The notes below the pieces were generated by a model. It was given only the letters and a program-made list of their open reading frames with translations, did no database searches and was not told where the DNA came from. Both the position numbers and the translations under genes were made by a program. From Nocardia cyriacigeorgica NBRC 100375 (GTDB taxonomy: Bacteria; Actinomycetota; Actinomycetes; Mycobacteriales; Mycobacteriaceae), in the NCBI RefSeq assembly GCF_000308555.1, contig NZ_BAFY01000210.1, positions 1-64,000 on the forward strand: a DNA stretch of 64,000 nucleotides, read 5' to 3'. Shown piece after piece: positions 1-8,500 of this stretch (its first letter is position 1; every line of letters begins with the position of its first letter).

Positions 1-24
1 CTGTCCAGGGTCGACCACTCCGCC

Positions 25-2019
25 GTGAGCAATACGAGGTATCGCGAGTTCGAGCAGTACATTGCCAGTCTGGCGAATCTAAACCGAAGCGAAGTCTATA
101 CAACGTTTGCGTCAAAACCAGGAAACATAGGCGTCCGGCTAGAGCAGTCGAAGCGGGCTCGACAGGCACATGTGCTTGTCGTGCTCACAAAGTCGAAAGA
201 CTACAACCAACTGCGAACGGACATAGATGCGATCACAAGGTATCAGCGCGATCATCGTCCGGACGCTGAGGTCGTTCTATTCTCGCATATTGGTGGCCGG
301 TGGCTTCCTAGGGCACTAACCTACACTGCAGGTGACACCACAGCCCTGAGGATAAAGCCCTTTCTGGATGAACTGCTTGAGGTTGAGGTTATACCGACGG
401 CCAGCGAGCCGAAGCTGACCCAGGAAGAAGTCTCTGAACTGACTTTCATGGTTGATCCGGATGGCAAGCAACTTGCGACAGCAGCATATCCAGTCGCGAT
501 TCTTCGGCGAAGCAGTTGGGATGATTACGGCTATAAGACCATGTTCACGCTTGAGCTTCTTCCCGAAGCAGGGGATTCAGTGGCCATTGGAAGAGTGAAA
601 ATCCTACATAGAGAGCAAGAGTCTGGTCAGACTCCAATACCATATGAATTCCAGAAGTTGACACCGAATTATGCCTCTCTCGGACAGAGTTACACCTACT
701 ATGAGAAATTGAATACCCTTAGTGAGGCGCTCTCAAAGCGGGTGATGATATCGCTGAGGGACATGGTGTACCGAGATTCCATCAGAGAATCGTTTGAGGA
801 TCACGAAGGATTCGAGCTTTCTCTGACCCGTACTGGGACCGCAGAAAGAGCCCTCGAAGACGCTCCCGCACTATTTACCAAGAAGAACTACGCGCCAACT
901 GGCCTGCAAGGAGCCGGATTTGAGTTCACGACGAATACTGGCGGCAAAGACTTCACCATCGCTTTTTCGTTTGGACAATCCGACAAATTGCCCGATCGAA
1001 TTAACGGCTTGATAGGCTACAACGGCACGGGGAAGACGCAACTCTTGGCCAAGTTGGCTCTCGCCGCCACCAGCGACAGATTGACCAGTCCGAAAGATGC
1101 CAACGAGCATGGTGTAATTTCTTACCACGAATCAGGAAGATTCAGCTCAGTCATCGCCGTATCCTATAGCGCCTTCGACACCTTTGAAGTCCCGAGCTTT
1201 GAAAACGCCTCCCCTACGGTAGATACGGAACACAGCCACTCTGCAGACCTGGCTGAGTCGCTCAAGGACCGCAGTGATTACGTCTACTGCGGCTTGCGGA
1301 TGTCTCCTGGAGACGTACAGTCCGGAAACGTTGGCCACGCTCTCAAAAGCGTCGATATAGTGATGTTCGAATTTAGGGATGCGCTTTCGATAGCGCGTGA
1401 GCGCGGCAAGAGACCTATTCTGCGCATGGCGCTGCGAGCCCTCCAAACCGATCCGTCTTTCGCTCGCATAGGAGTTCCACTAGAATCCTCAATAGACAAT
1501 TACGAATGGTGGGTTAAGAAACGCATTATAGAAAGTTTGAGCACGGAACATAAGATTGTCCTCAATATTTTGGTACAGATAGTTGCGAGAAGCGTGCCAG
1601 GAAGCCTAATTCTGATCGATGAGCCGGAGTCTCATCTCCACCCCTCTCTCCTAGCGGCGTTTATGAAGGCCCTCAATACGATCTTGCGGCGACAAGAATC
1701 TTTTGCCATAATCGCCACCCACTCGCCAGTCGTATTGCAGGAGATTCCACGGCGGTATGTGAAGATATTAAAGCGAGTGGGAGATAAAACTCGCATCTCA
1801 GTACCGGAACTGGAGACATTTGGCGAGAACGTTGGAATATTGACATCGAGTGTATTCGATCTAGATAGTGCTCAAGTAGACTTCCATTCAGTGCTCAAGA
1901 ATCTTGCTTCCAGCATGTCGCTCACTGAGATTGATGCGTTGTTTGACAACGAAATGAGTGCTCAAGCGCGGGCTTATGTGCGCGCACTGCACAGACAGGC
2001 CCGGGAGCGTGCCAATTGA
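25..2019 (+). CDS. Septu-like PtuA AAA ATPase (anti-phage)
   Basis: Predicted ATP-binding partner of the HNH nuclease encoded directly downstream. An SMC/ABC-type ATPase is visible: a Walker A GYNGTGKT at about residues 331-338, an ABC signature-like stretch starting LSTEHK near 508, Walker B LILIDEPESHLHP near 528-540, and an ATHSP switch histidine near 565. In Septu systems the PtuA ATPase forms a complex with the PtuB nuclease and degrades nucleic acid during infection. The first roughly 130 residues before the ATPase fold are not recognised and make the protein longer than a minimal PtuA. The GTG at 25 has no convincing ribosome binding site and the frame is open to base 1, so the true start may lie upstream of the window. 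AT-rich codon use marks it as foreign. It overlaps the next gene by one base. Family assignment rests on motif and pair architecture only. Confidence 0.72.
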   Translation: MSNTRYREFEQYIASLANLNRSEVYTTFASKPGNIGVRLEQSKRARQAHVLVVLTKSKDYNQLRTDIDAITRYQRDHRPDAEVVLFSHIGGRWLPRALTYTAGDTTALRIKPFLDELLEVEVIPTASEPKLTQEEVSELTFMVDPDGKQLATAAYPVAILRRSSWDDYGYKTMFTLELLPEAGDSVAIGRVKILHREQESGQTPIPYEFQKLTPNYASLGQSYTYYEKLNTLSEALSKRVMISLRDMVYRDSIRESFEDHEGFELSLTRTGTAERALEDAPALFTKKNYAPTGLQGAGFEFTTNTGGKDFTIAFSFGQSDKLPDRINGLIGYNGTGKTQLLAKLALAATSDRLTSPKDANEHGVISYHESGRFSSVIAVSYSAFDTFEVPSFENASPTVDTEHSHSADLAESLKDRSDYVYCGLRMSPGDVQSGNVGHALKSVDIVMFEFRDALSIARERGKRPILRMALRALQTDPSFARIGVPLESSIDNYEWWVKKRIIESLSTEHKIVLNILVQIVARSVPGSLILIDEPESHLHPSLLAAFMKALNTILRRQESFAIIATHSPVVLQEIPRRYVKILKRVGDKTRISVPELETFGENVGILTSSVFDLDSAQVDFHSVLKNLASSMSLTEIDALFDNEMSAQARAYVRALHRQARERAN

Positions 2020-2888
2020 TGTATCTCTCGCCACCCACTCGCGATCCAGTTGATGACTACGAAAGAACCATCACGCGGCGACGCAGTGAAGGTGTCTCAC
2101 TTGTTCTGCAGGGTGCTCGCAACGCTGTGCTTGCCGCCTACAACGGATATGCAAATGCCGCTGCCGATCCCACGGCATATTCTTCAGTTATCAAGGATAA
2201 GGTCATCGCGAAAGTGTTGCGCGAAAACTATGACCTGGTCCAGGAAAGTAGAATTCTCAGCGACTTGCGCGAAGAGATACTAGAAGCCGCGTTCATTAAC
2301 AAATGTGCCCTATGCGGCTTCGGAGAGGTCGGCTCGCTCGACCATTACTTGCCGAAGAATAGATATCCTGAGTACAGCATACTACCTTACAACTTGTTGC
2401 CAGCCTGCGGGGTTTGCAACCTAAAGAAGCTTCAAGAGGTAGGGGATACGGAGGGTGGAAGGTTTCTGCACTCCTACCTGGACCGATTCGAATCGGTCGG
2501 CCCCCTCATCACGTGTGAAATTACAACGTCTGGCGAAGAGCTTGTAATTAAGTACGCCCCGCGGGATAGCCTGCCAGAGAAAGTGAAGCGGATTGTACGG
2601 TACCACTTCAAGGGGCTTGATTTGCAAGAAAGATATACAACCGCATCTTTGGATCGGATACTCGGGGTCTATGATCTCTTAGAGGAGGCGTACCACGATG
2701 AAGGCCCAGCAGGTGTGGCTTACGAAGCCAAGCGGCGCGAAACTAATTGCCAGAACAAGTTCGGAAACCAGTACTGGGAAGTAGCCCTATACCGGGGTAT
2801 GCAAATTAGCGAGGATTTCTGCAACAAGGGATTTGAGTTGGTGCGGAAACACGGCCCGGACGGCCCCACCCTTTGGCTGTGCAACTGA
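2019..2888 (+). CDS. Septu-like PtuB HNH endonuclease
   Basis: Predicted HNH nuclease of about 289 residues, paired with the upstream ATPase. The motif is readable: a CALCG zinc knuckle near residues 96-100, a DHYLP histidine near 108, PYNLLPAC near 123-130 with the central Asn, and CGVCNLKK near 130-137 giving the second cysteine pair. The start is taken as ATG 2019, which shares its first base with the TGA stop of the ATPase gene (TGATG), a sign of translational coupling; a TTG three bases earlier is possible. The ATPase-HNH order is the PtuA-PtuB arrangement. Retron-associated PtuAB pairs also exist, but no reverse transcriptase or msr/msd-like sequence is visible on this side. Confidence 0.72.
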   Translation: MYLSPPTRDPVDDYERTITRRRSEGVSLVLQGARNAVLAAYNGYANAAADPTAYSSVIKDKVIAKVLRENYDLVQESRILSDLREEILEAAFINKCALCGFGEVGSLDHYLPKNRYPEYSILPYNLLPACGVCNLKKLQEVGDTEGGRFLHSYLDRFESVGPLITCEITTSGEELVIKYAPRDSLPEKVKRIVRYHFKGLDLQERYTTASLDRILGVYDLLEEAYHDEGPAGVAYEAKRRETNCQNKFGNQYWEVALYRGMQISEDFCNKGFELVRKHGPDGPTLWLCN

Positions 2889-3064
2889 AAAGAGTTCAGC
2901 ACCCGAGAAGCGGTATCGCTGAATCTCCCACGGTGTGGTGGCGGACCTTGATGATCGCGCCGTCGGGCCAGGAAACGTTAGAAGGTGTCACCGTCGCGGG
3001 CCCGGTTCTTCATATAGAGCCATGTCGTGAGTCCGCCGCCGCACATATTGTCGCGACTAGGCAT

Positions 3065-3097
3065 TAGGCCCATACATTCCATGCGCGAATGGGCCTA
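3065..3097. repeat. Inverted repeat after ptuB
   Basis: A perfect 9-base inverted repeat, TAGGCCCAT at 3065-3073 and ATGGGCCTA at 3089-3097, separated by 15 bases. It sits about 175 bases after the HNH gene stop. There is no T-tract after it, so a terminator role is uncertain; a protein-binding or recombination site is equally possible. Confidence 0.4.
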
Positions 3098-3103
3098 GCC
3101 GAT

Positions 3104-3124
3104 ATGCCCGCATAGCGAGGGCAT
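3104..3124. repeat. Second short inverted repeat
   Basis: ATGCCC at 3104-3109 pairs with GGGCAT at 3119-3124 across a nine-base spacer. It lies seven bases beyond the previous inverted repeat, so the two form a tandem. Function unknown. Confidence 0.3.
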
Positions 3125-3148
3125 CATTACGACCACCTACGCCCAGGA

Positions 3149-3685
3149 TTGACTCGGCGGAACGGACGGTGCACCATGCCGAGTCGCGGAAGACACGAAG
3201 CACTCACCGACGAATGGCACCACACCCTCGCATGCTGGTGCCCCAGGCCTGCTTTCGAACGCGCCGGCCTAGCCGGACTGGACTCGAGGACTTCCGCACC
3301 GCTCTCGACGCCATGGACAACAACACCGCACCCCCAGCCGACTTTCGCCAACTTCTCCCTCGCCTAGCACCGCCTCGAAACCGACCCCGGCATTCCACTA
3401 ACCGTCGAACCAAGATTCGGCGGACGCCCCGAATTCATGCCGCAATACACGGCACTCACCACCTACATGTACGCCGTCAGCGACCTCGAACCCGTCCGAA
3501 CCGCATTCGAAGCAGTCCGATCCTGCATCGGCACCTACGGCCAGCACTACCCCGACTTCATCCTGCGGATACGCGCCGAGTTCCTCGCCGCAGAGCAATG
3601 GCGCCGATCATCACCTCGGCGTCGTCCAGGTGTACGAGTCGGTGCTTACTCTGCAGGCCTCAACGCGACTCAACCAGGCGATTGA
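3149..3685 (+). pseudogene. Degenerate gene remnant, unknown family
   Basis: No intact gene fits the stretch 2889-3659. Protein-like sequence can be followed in two + frames. One frame reads FRTALDAMDNNTAPPADFRQ around 3291-3350. The other, after an in-frame TAG at about 3365, reads HRLETDPGIPLTVEPRFGG and continues to EFLAAEQWRR near 3600. The pieces look like one coding sequence broken by a frameshift near 3345 and a stop. No family is recognised. Such decay is common between cargo genes of genomic islands. Chance open frames in GC-rich DNA remain an alternative. Confidence 0.3.
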
Positions 3686-5084
3686 TCACTGTTTTGGGGC
3701 AGCCGAGTAGTTGCAGGGCGTGGGCGCGTACCATCAGTTCGAGGACCTTCACCACCTGATTAAGCTGATGCGCGTCGTAACCCTTCGTACCGTGTGCCAG
3801 ATCGTTACGGATGATCCGAAGACTATCCGCCGTGCTAGTGGCGTTGATTGGCGCAGACTTCGCTTCAACGATCAGGGCCTTATCGTCGAGCTGCTTGTAT
3901 AGGTCGCCGGGCAGCCGCTTTGCCAGCCAGCTCATCGCTGCCGTAAGGCCCGCCGGTGGATACTTTCCAAGATTTCTTTCCAGGAACTTGAGTTGCGACT
4001 TGTCCAACACCGCCGCAGCCGCCTCGATCAGGTCATTGCGGGTGGCCTGGTGCTTCGTCGTGCGTCTATCGAAAGATGACTTGGTCCCGTAGCCATGCGT
4101 CCCCTCGATCGCCTGGAGTAGGAGGAGGAAGCGAGACCGCGGGTGCTGGTCACGGGCGTGAAGCATCGTCCCGTACGTCTCGACCAAGGGGTGGTGCTTC
4201 TCAGACATGCTCTGCCATCGCCGCACGATATCGAGCAAGGACACTTCATCAGTCTTGAGGCTTAGAGGTGAGTTGACTTCACGTACGTCGTCAAGTCGGG
4301 ACTCGTATGGAGCCTGGGTGATCCCACTACCGAAGACCTGCAAGCTGCGGTCGTACCCTTCAATGTCCGATAGCTTCAACACGGCGCAGGTAAGCGGCTC
4401 GGCACGGCCTGTCGCGATCGAAACGACCTTGCGAATAGGCTCCACCCAATCGTCGAGAAGTGCACCGAACAGCATCCCGCGCTCGAACTCAACTCGGATG
4501 ACTGGACTAAAGCCCATTCGAAAGCTGAAGGGATCGAACGTTCGGAACGATCCGTCGAAGTCCAGCGATAGCTTCGCTACGTCATCAGCCCACGATTGCG
4601 AACGCTCTTCGCTCAACTCAGCAGACCACGTACCCGCTCCCGCCCTCGGGAACGTCGTCTGCTTGATCGGCGAGACGCCAGCCACCGCATCAAGCCCACC
4701 GATCTGGATCTCGAGCCCCTGGAACTCGACTGGCTCGTCCGCGGTCACGTCAGCCAGCGTTAGCAGAGCAGCGGCCGCGTCGATCATGGCTTGGGAATCG
4801 AACCAGTAAGTGACCCTCGCATTCACCAACAGGACATGGCCGCCGCTCGAAAGCCGACCAACCAACTGTGGGACATCGACGTACTGAGGGAAGCCTGCTC
4901 CACCGCTTTTCAATTGCGCCGCGATGTGGGGAAACTCGCCGTGCGCGCTGCCCTTCGGCGGCTGGCCGGAAGAGAGCGTGAGCGCGCCATGGGCAAGGAA
5001 GGTCTCGCCAGTATCCGTAGGCAAGTCCCAAGTGACGAGGTAATCGTCTAGGGCGAACGGGAGCTTCAGTGGGGACGATGTCAT
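3660..5084 (-). CDS. ApeA-like HEPN-domain abortive-infection protein
   Basis: A 474-residue protein resembling the ApeA anti-phage family: an N-terminal beta-rich ApeA domain (about residues 1-300) followed by an ApeA-type HEPN domain. The HEPN catalytic signature R-x4-H is visible as IIRNDLAHG near residue 435, preceded by the family-typical SRFLLLLQAIEGTH segment near 325. HEPN proteins of this kind are RNases that stop growth of infected cells. The ATG at 5084 has an AAGG ten bases upstream. It is a stand-alone gene transcribed towards the ptuAB pair with the pseudogene-like region between, which makes this end of the island a small defence cluster. Assignment is by motif and layout; no activity is shown. 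Confidence 0.75.
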   Translation of the reverse strand: MTSSPLKLPFALDDYLVTWDLPTDTGETFLAHGALTLSSGQPPKGSAHGEFPHIAAQLKSGGAGFPQYVDVPQLVGRLSSGGHVLLVNARVTYWFDSQAMIDAAAALLTLADVTADEPVEFQGLEIQIGGLDAVAGVSPIKQTTFPRAGAGTWSAELSEERSQSWADDVAKLSLDFDGSFRTFDPFSFRMGFSPVIRVEFERGMLFGALLDDWVEPIRKVVSIATGRAEPLTCAVLKLSDIEGYDRSLQVFGSGITQAPYESRLDDVREVNSPLSLKTDEVSLLDIVRRWQSMSEKHHPLVETYGTMLHARDQHPRSRFLLLLQAIEGTHGYGTKSSFDRRTTKHQATRNDLIEAAAAVLDKSQLKFLERNLGKYPPAGLTAAMSWLAKRLPGDLYKQLDDKALIVEAKSAPINATSTADSLRIIRNDLAHGTKGYDAHQLNQVVKVLELMVRAHALQLLGCPKTVINRLVESR

Positions 5085-5559
5085 CAGTCGCGAACCTTCT
5101 TCCGTGGTGCGCCTTCAGGCTAGGCCACAACTGCTCGTAGATCTCAGTGCACGCCGAGAGCCGACCGTACGGGGTGCGTTCTGAAACCAAGAGGTCAGGA
5201 TGACACATGCTTGGCTAGCGCAACGGCAGCCGGTGGCGCCACGACGGTCGGATGCTCACGGTGAGCGCGCATCTCACCTCAACCGGGCGCTTCTAGCACA
5301 CTCGGTCGAACTACAACCTCGTCCTCCGCACAATCGCCCGACGCCAAACCAACAAAAGCACCCCTTCCCCCCTGACGCCAACAGCTGCTCCTACGCACCT
5401 TCACCCATCACCTTCTTCCCCAACAACAAGCAGACCTCTTGCATCGCAGGTCGTCTCCAGCTAACAATCATGTAACGACCAGGGTATTCGTCAGATTTTA
5501 CGCAATTTAGGTGTGGTTGTGCTCTCGAAATCCGTAGGATTCGCGCGCTTCCTGGAGAT
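5085..5559. other. Intergenic region between apeA-like gene and relaxase
   Basis: 475 bases without a convincing gene. It must hold the divergent promoters of the HEPN gene (leftward) and the relaxase (rightward), and it is the likeliest place for an origin of transfer, since MobF relaxases usually lie beside their oriT. It includes a C-rich stretch (about 5310-5410), an AT-richer stretch just before the relaxase (about 5465-5520) and the inverted-repeat cluster at 5254-5278. No specific oriT nick sequence could be recognised. Confidence 0.4.
5254..5278. repeat. Cluster of inverted CTCAC half-sites
   Basis: GCTCAC at 5254-5259 and GTGAGC at 5261-5266 form a palindrome with a one-base centre; a further CTCACC at 5273-5278 forms a second inverted pair with GGTGAG (5260-5265). 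Clustered half-sites suggest a repressor operator or part of a transfer origin upstream of the relaxase gene. Neither is proven. Confidence 0.3.
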
Positions 5560-8500
5560 ATGACCGCGACGCTCCACAAGGTCGCCGCGGGCAACGGTTA
5601 CGAGTACTACCTCCGCCAGATCGCTGCCCACGACGAATCCACACGAGGCCGCACCAGCCTGGCTGACTACTACACCGCCCGCGGCGAATCCCCCGGAACC
5701 TGGTGGGGTACCGGGCTGCCCGCGCTCGGCCTCAGCGTCGGCCAGGTCGTGACCGAGGACCAGATGGAAGGTCTATTCGGCCTCGGCCGGCACCCGGACA
5801 CTATCGAGATCGAGGCCCGCGTCATCCGCAGCGAAATCCGCGCTGGGGCCACCGACAAGCAAGCCATGCGCGCCGCAGACCTTGCCTCCCGGCTCGGCGT
5901 ACCGTTTCGCCTCCCGCCGGAACGATCCGCGTTCCGGACACGATGCGCAGATGCCTACACCGAGCACAACATCGCGCGCGGTCTCGATCCTCGCGCCGCG
6001 GTTCACGATGAGCTGCGGGCAGAGATCCGAACCAACGTCGCGACCGCCATGTTCGCCGATGAGTTCGGTCGCCCACCATTGAATCCGCGTGAGCTGTCCG
6101 GTTGGGTGGCACGCGCGTCCCGCCCGAAGTCCCGAGCGGTTGCAGGATTCGACATCACTTTCTCGCCGGTCAAGAGCGTGTCCGCGTTGTGGGCGCTGGC
6201 ACCCCGTCCGATCGCCGAGCGCATAGAGGCGGCCCACCAGGCCGCGATCGACGATGCGCTCGGCTGGCTCGAACGCAATGCCCTGTTCACTCGGTTGGGC
6301 CGTAACGGGGTTCGCCAAGTCGAGGTTGAAGGGATCATCGCCGCACGATTTCAGCATCGCGATTCCCGTGCGGGCGACCCAGATCTGCACACTCACGTCC
6401 TGATCGCCAATCGGGTTCGCACACTCGACGGACGCTGGCGCACCGTCGATGGCCAACCTCTCCACCGGGCCGTGGTCACGGTTTCGGAGATCTACAACAC
6501 CCGACTCGAAGACCACCTCCACACCGAACTCCGTCTCGAATTCACCGAACGCACCGACACCGACCCCGCAAAACGCCCGATACGGGAGATCATCGGTATC
6601 CCTGCATGGCTGGTGCATCGGTGGTCGAAACGCGATGCGGCGATCACTCGCCGGCTGGATGAACTGGCCACTGAGTTCCAGCAGCGCTGGGGGCGTGAGC
6701 CCGCCCCTAGCGAAATGCACGCCCTCGCCGATGAAGCCACGCTGCTCACTCGACCGGCCAAGCACCATGCCCGTTCGCTGGCAGACCAACGCCACGACTG
6801 GTTCCGCGAGGTAGCGCAATGGTGCGGAAGCCCAGCAGGCGTCACCGACATCGTCACCATGGCACTGCACCCGCCACGTATAAACCGCACCGAACCAACG
6901 AGCGAGTGGATCGCTGAGACGGCACAGACCGTGATCGACGTGGTGTCGACACACCGCTCGACCTGGCAGGCGCACCATGTGCGGGCAGAGATCGAGCGCC
7001 AGATCCGCGGGCGCATACACCCCGACCAGTGGCGCTACGCGACCGAAGCGATCCTCACTGAAGCACTCTCCCCGGGACTGGTGATCGCCCGTGGCGACCC
7101 CGACATCGCCGCCCAACCCGACCTCGCGCATGTGCCGCCCTTGCTGTCCCGCAGCAACGGCACCAGCGTCTACACCTCAGCCGGTGCGACCACATACACC
7201 AGCCCCCGCGTCCTCTCGATCGAACGTGAACTGATCGATCTCTCCCTCGCGCCGGGGACACGCACCCTCTCCGATGCCGCGATCAGCGCAGCGGTCTCCG
7301 ACTACAACAACCGTCACCCCACCCGAATGCTGAACGACGGGCAGCGGGCCGTGGTAACGGCGTTTGCCACATCTCCACTCCAGATCTTGACCGCCAACGC
7401 CCCCGCCGGCACCGGAAAAACTACTGCTATGCAGGTACTCACCGACGCCTGGACCCGAAGCGGCGGAACCGTACTCGGCCTCGCGCCCACCGCAGCCGCC
7501 GCGGCCGTCCTCGGTGAATCCATTGGAGCCCGAGTCGAAACCGTCGACAAGCTTCTCCACACACTGGCCGAACACGCACCTAAACGCACCGACACCGGGC
7601 ATCCGTTGCCGCCGCCTTTGCCAGAATGGGTACTTCAGATCGATGATCGAACGCTGGTGATCGTCGACGAACACGTCAAGATCGGAAGCGCCAAACGCCT
7701 GGGGCTACTTCGATTTCTGACAGTCCGCGGCGCGACGATCCGCTGCATCGGCGACGACCAGCAGCTGCCTGCGATCGAGGCAGGCGGCGCCGACACCGAC
7801 ATGCACCGCCACCAGCAGCTGATCACACTCAGTAATGTCGTTCGGTTCGCCGACCCCGGCGAAGCCCGCGCCAGCCTGCAGCTACGCGACGGCGACCCCA
7901 CCGCACTCGGCTGGTACTACGACAACGAGCGAATCCATACCGGCCATCACGCCACCGCGACCGACCAAGCCTTCCGAGTGTGGGCCCATGACGACAGAGT
8001 CGGACGGCACGCGCTGATGCTCGCCGCCACCCACGATCAGGTAGCCGACCTCAACGCCCGCGCCCGCGCACACCGCCTCAACCGGCAACCGCCCGATCCC
8101 AACGAACTCACTGTCGTCCTCGCCGATGGCCTGCACGCATCTGCCGGTGACACCGTCCGTACATGCCACAACCATCCGAAACTCCGTCTCGACCGCCATG
8201 ACTGGGTACGCAATGGCGACACCTGGAACATCGACGTAGTCCATCCCAACGGCGCACTGACCGCCACCCGCCTCCGCGACGGCCAACGCACCAGTGCACA
8301 GATCGTCCTACCCGCGCACTACGTTGCCGAGTACGTGCGACTCGGCTACGCAACCACTATCGATTCCGCCCAAGGACTCACCGCCGACACCTGCCATGTC
8401 ACCCTCACCGGCAGCGAGACACGCCAACAGCTCTACGTCGCACTCACACGCGGAGTGATCGCTAACCACGCCTACCTGTCCACAGCACTCGACGGTGAGC

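Noticed and set aside
1..5084. Retron associated with the PtuAB-like pair
   Set aside because: No reverse transcriptase motif (YADD-type) or msr/msd-like inverted repeat on the visible side; can only be reconsidered with sequence left of base 1.
5200..5475. 91-codon open frame before the relaxase
   Set aside because: Composition is proline- and arginine-rich with no domain and no ribosome binding site; more likely intergenic sequence.
5773..7131. 452-codon open frame on the - strand
   Set aside because: Antisense to the relaxase domain, whose His triad is intact in the + frame.
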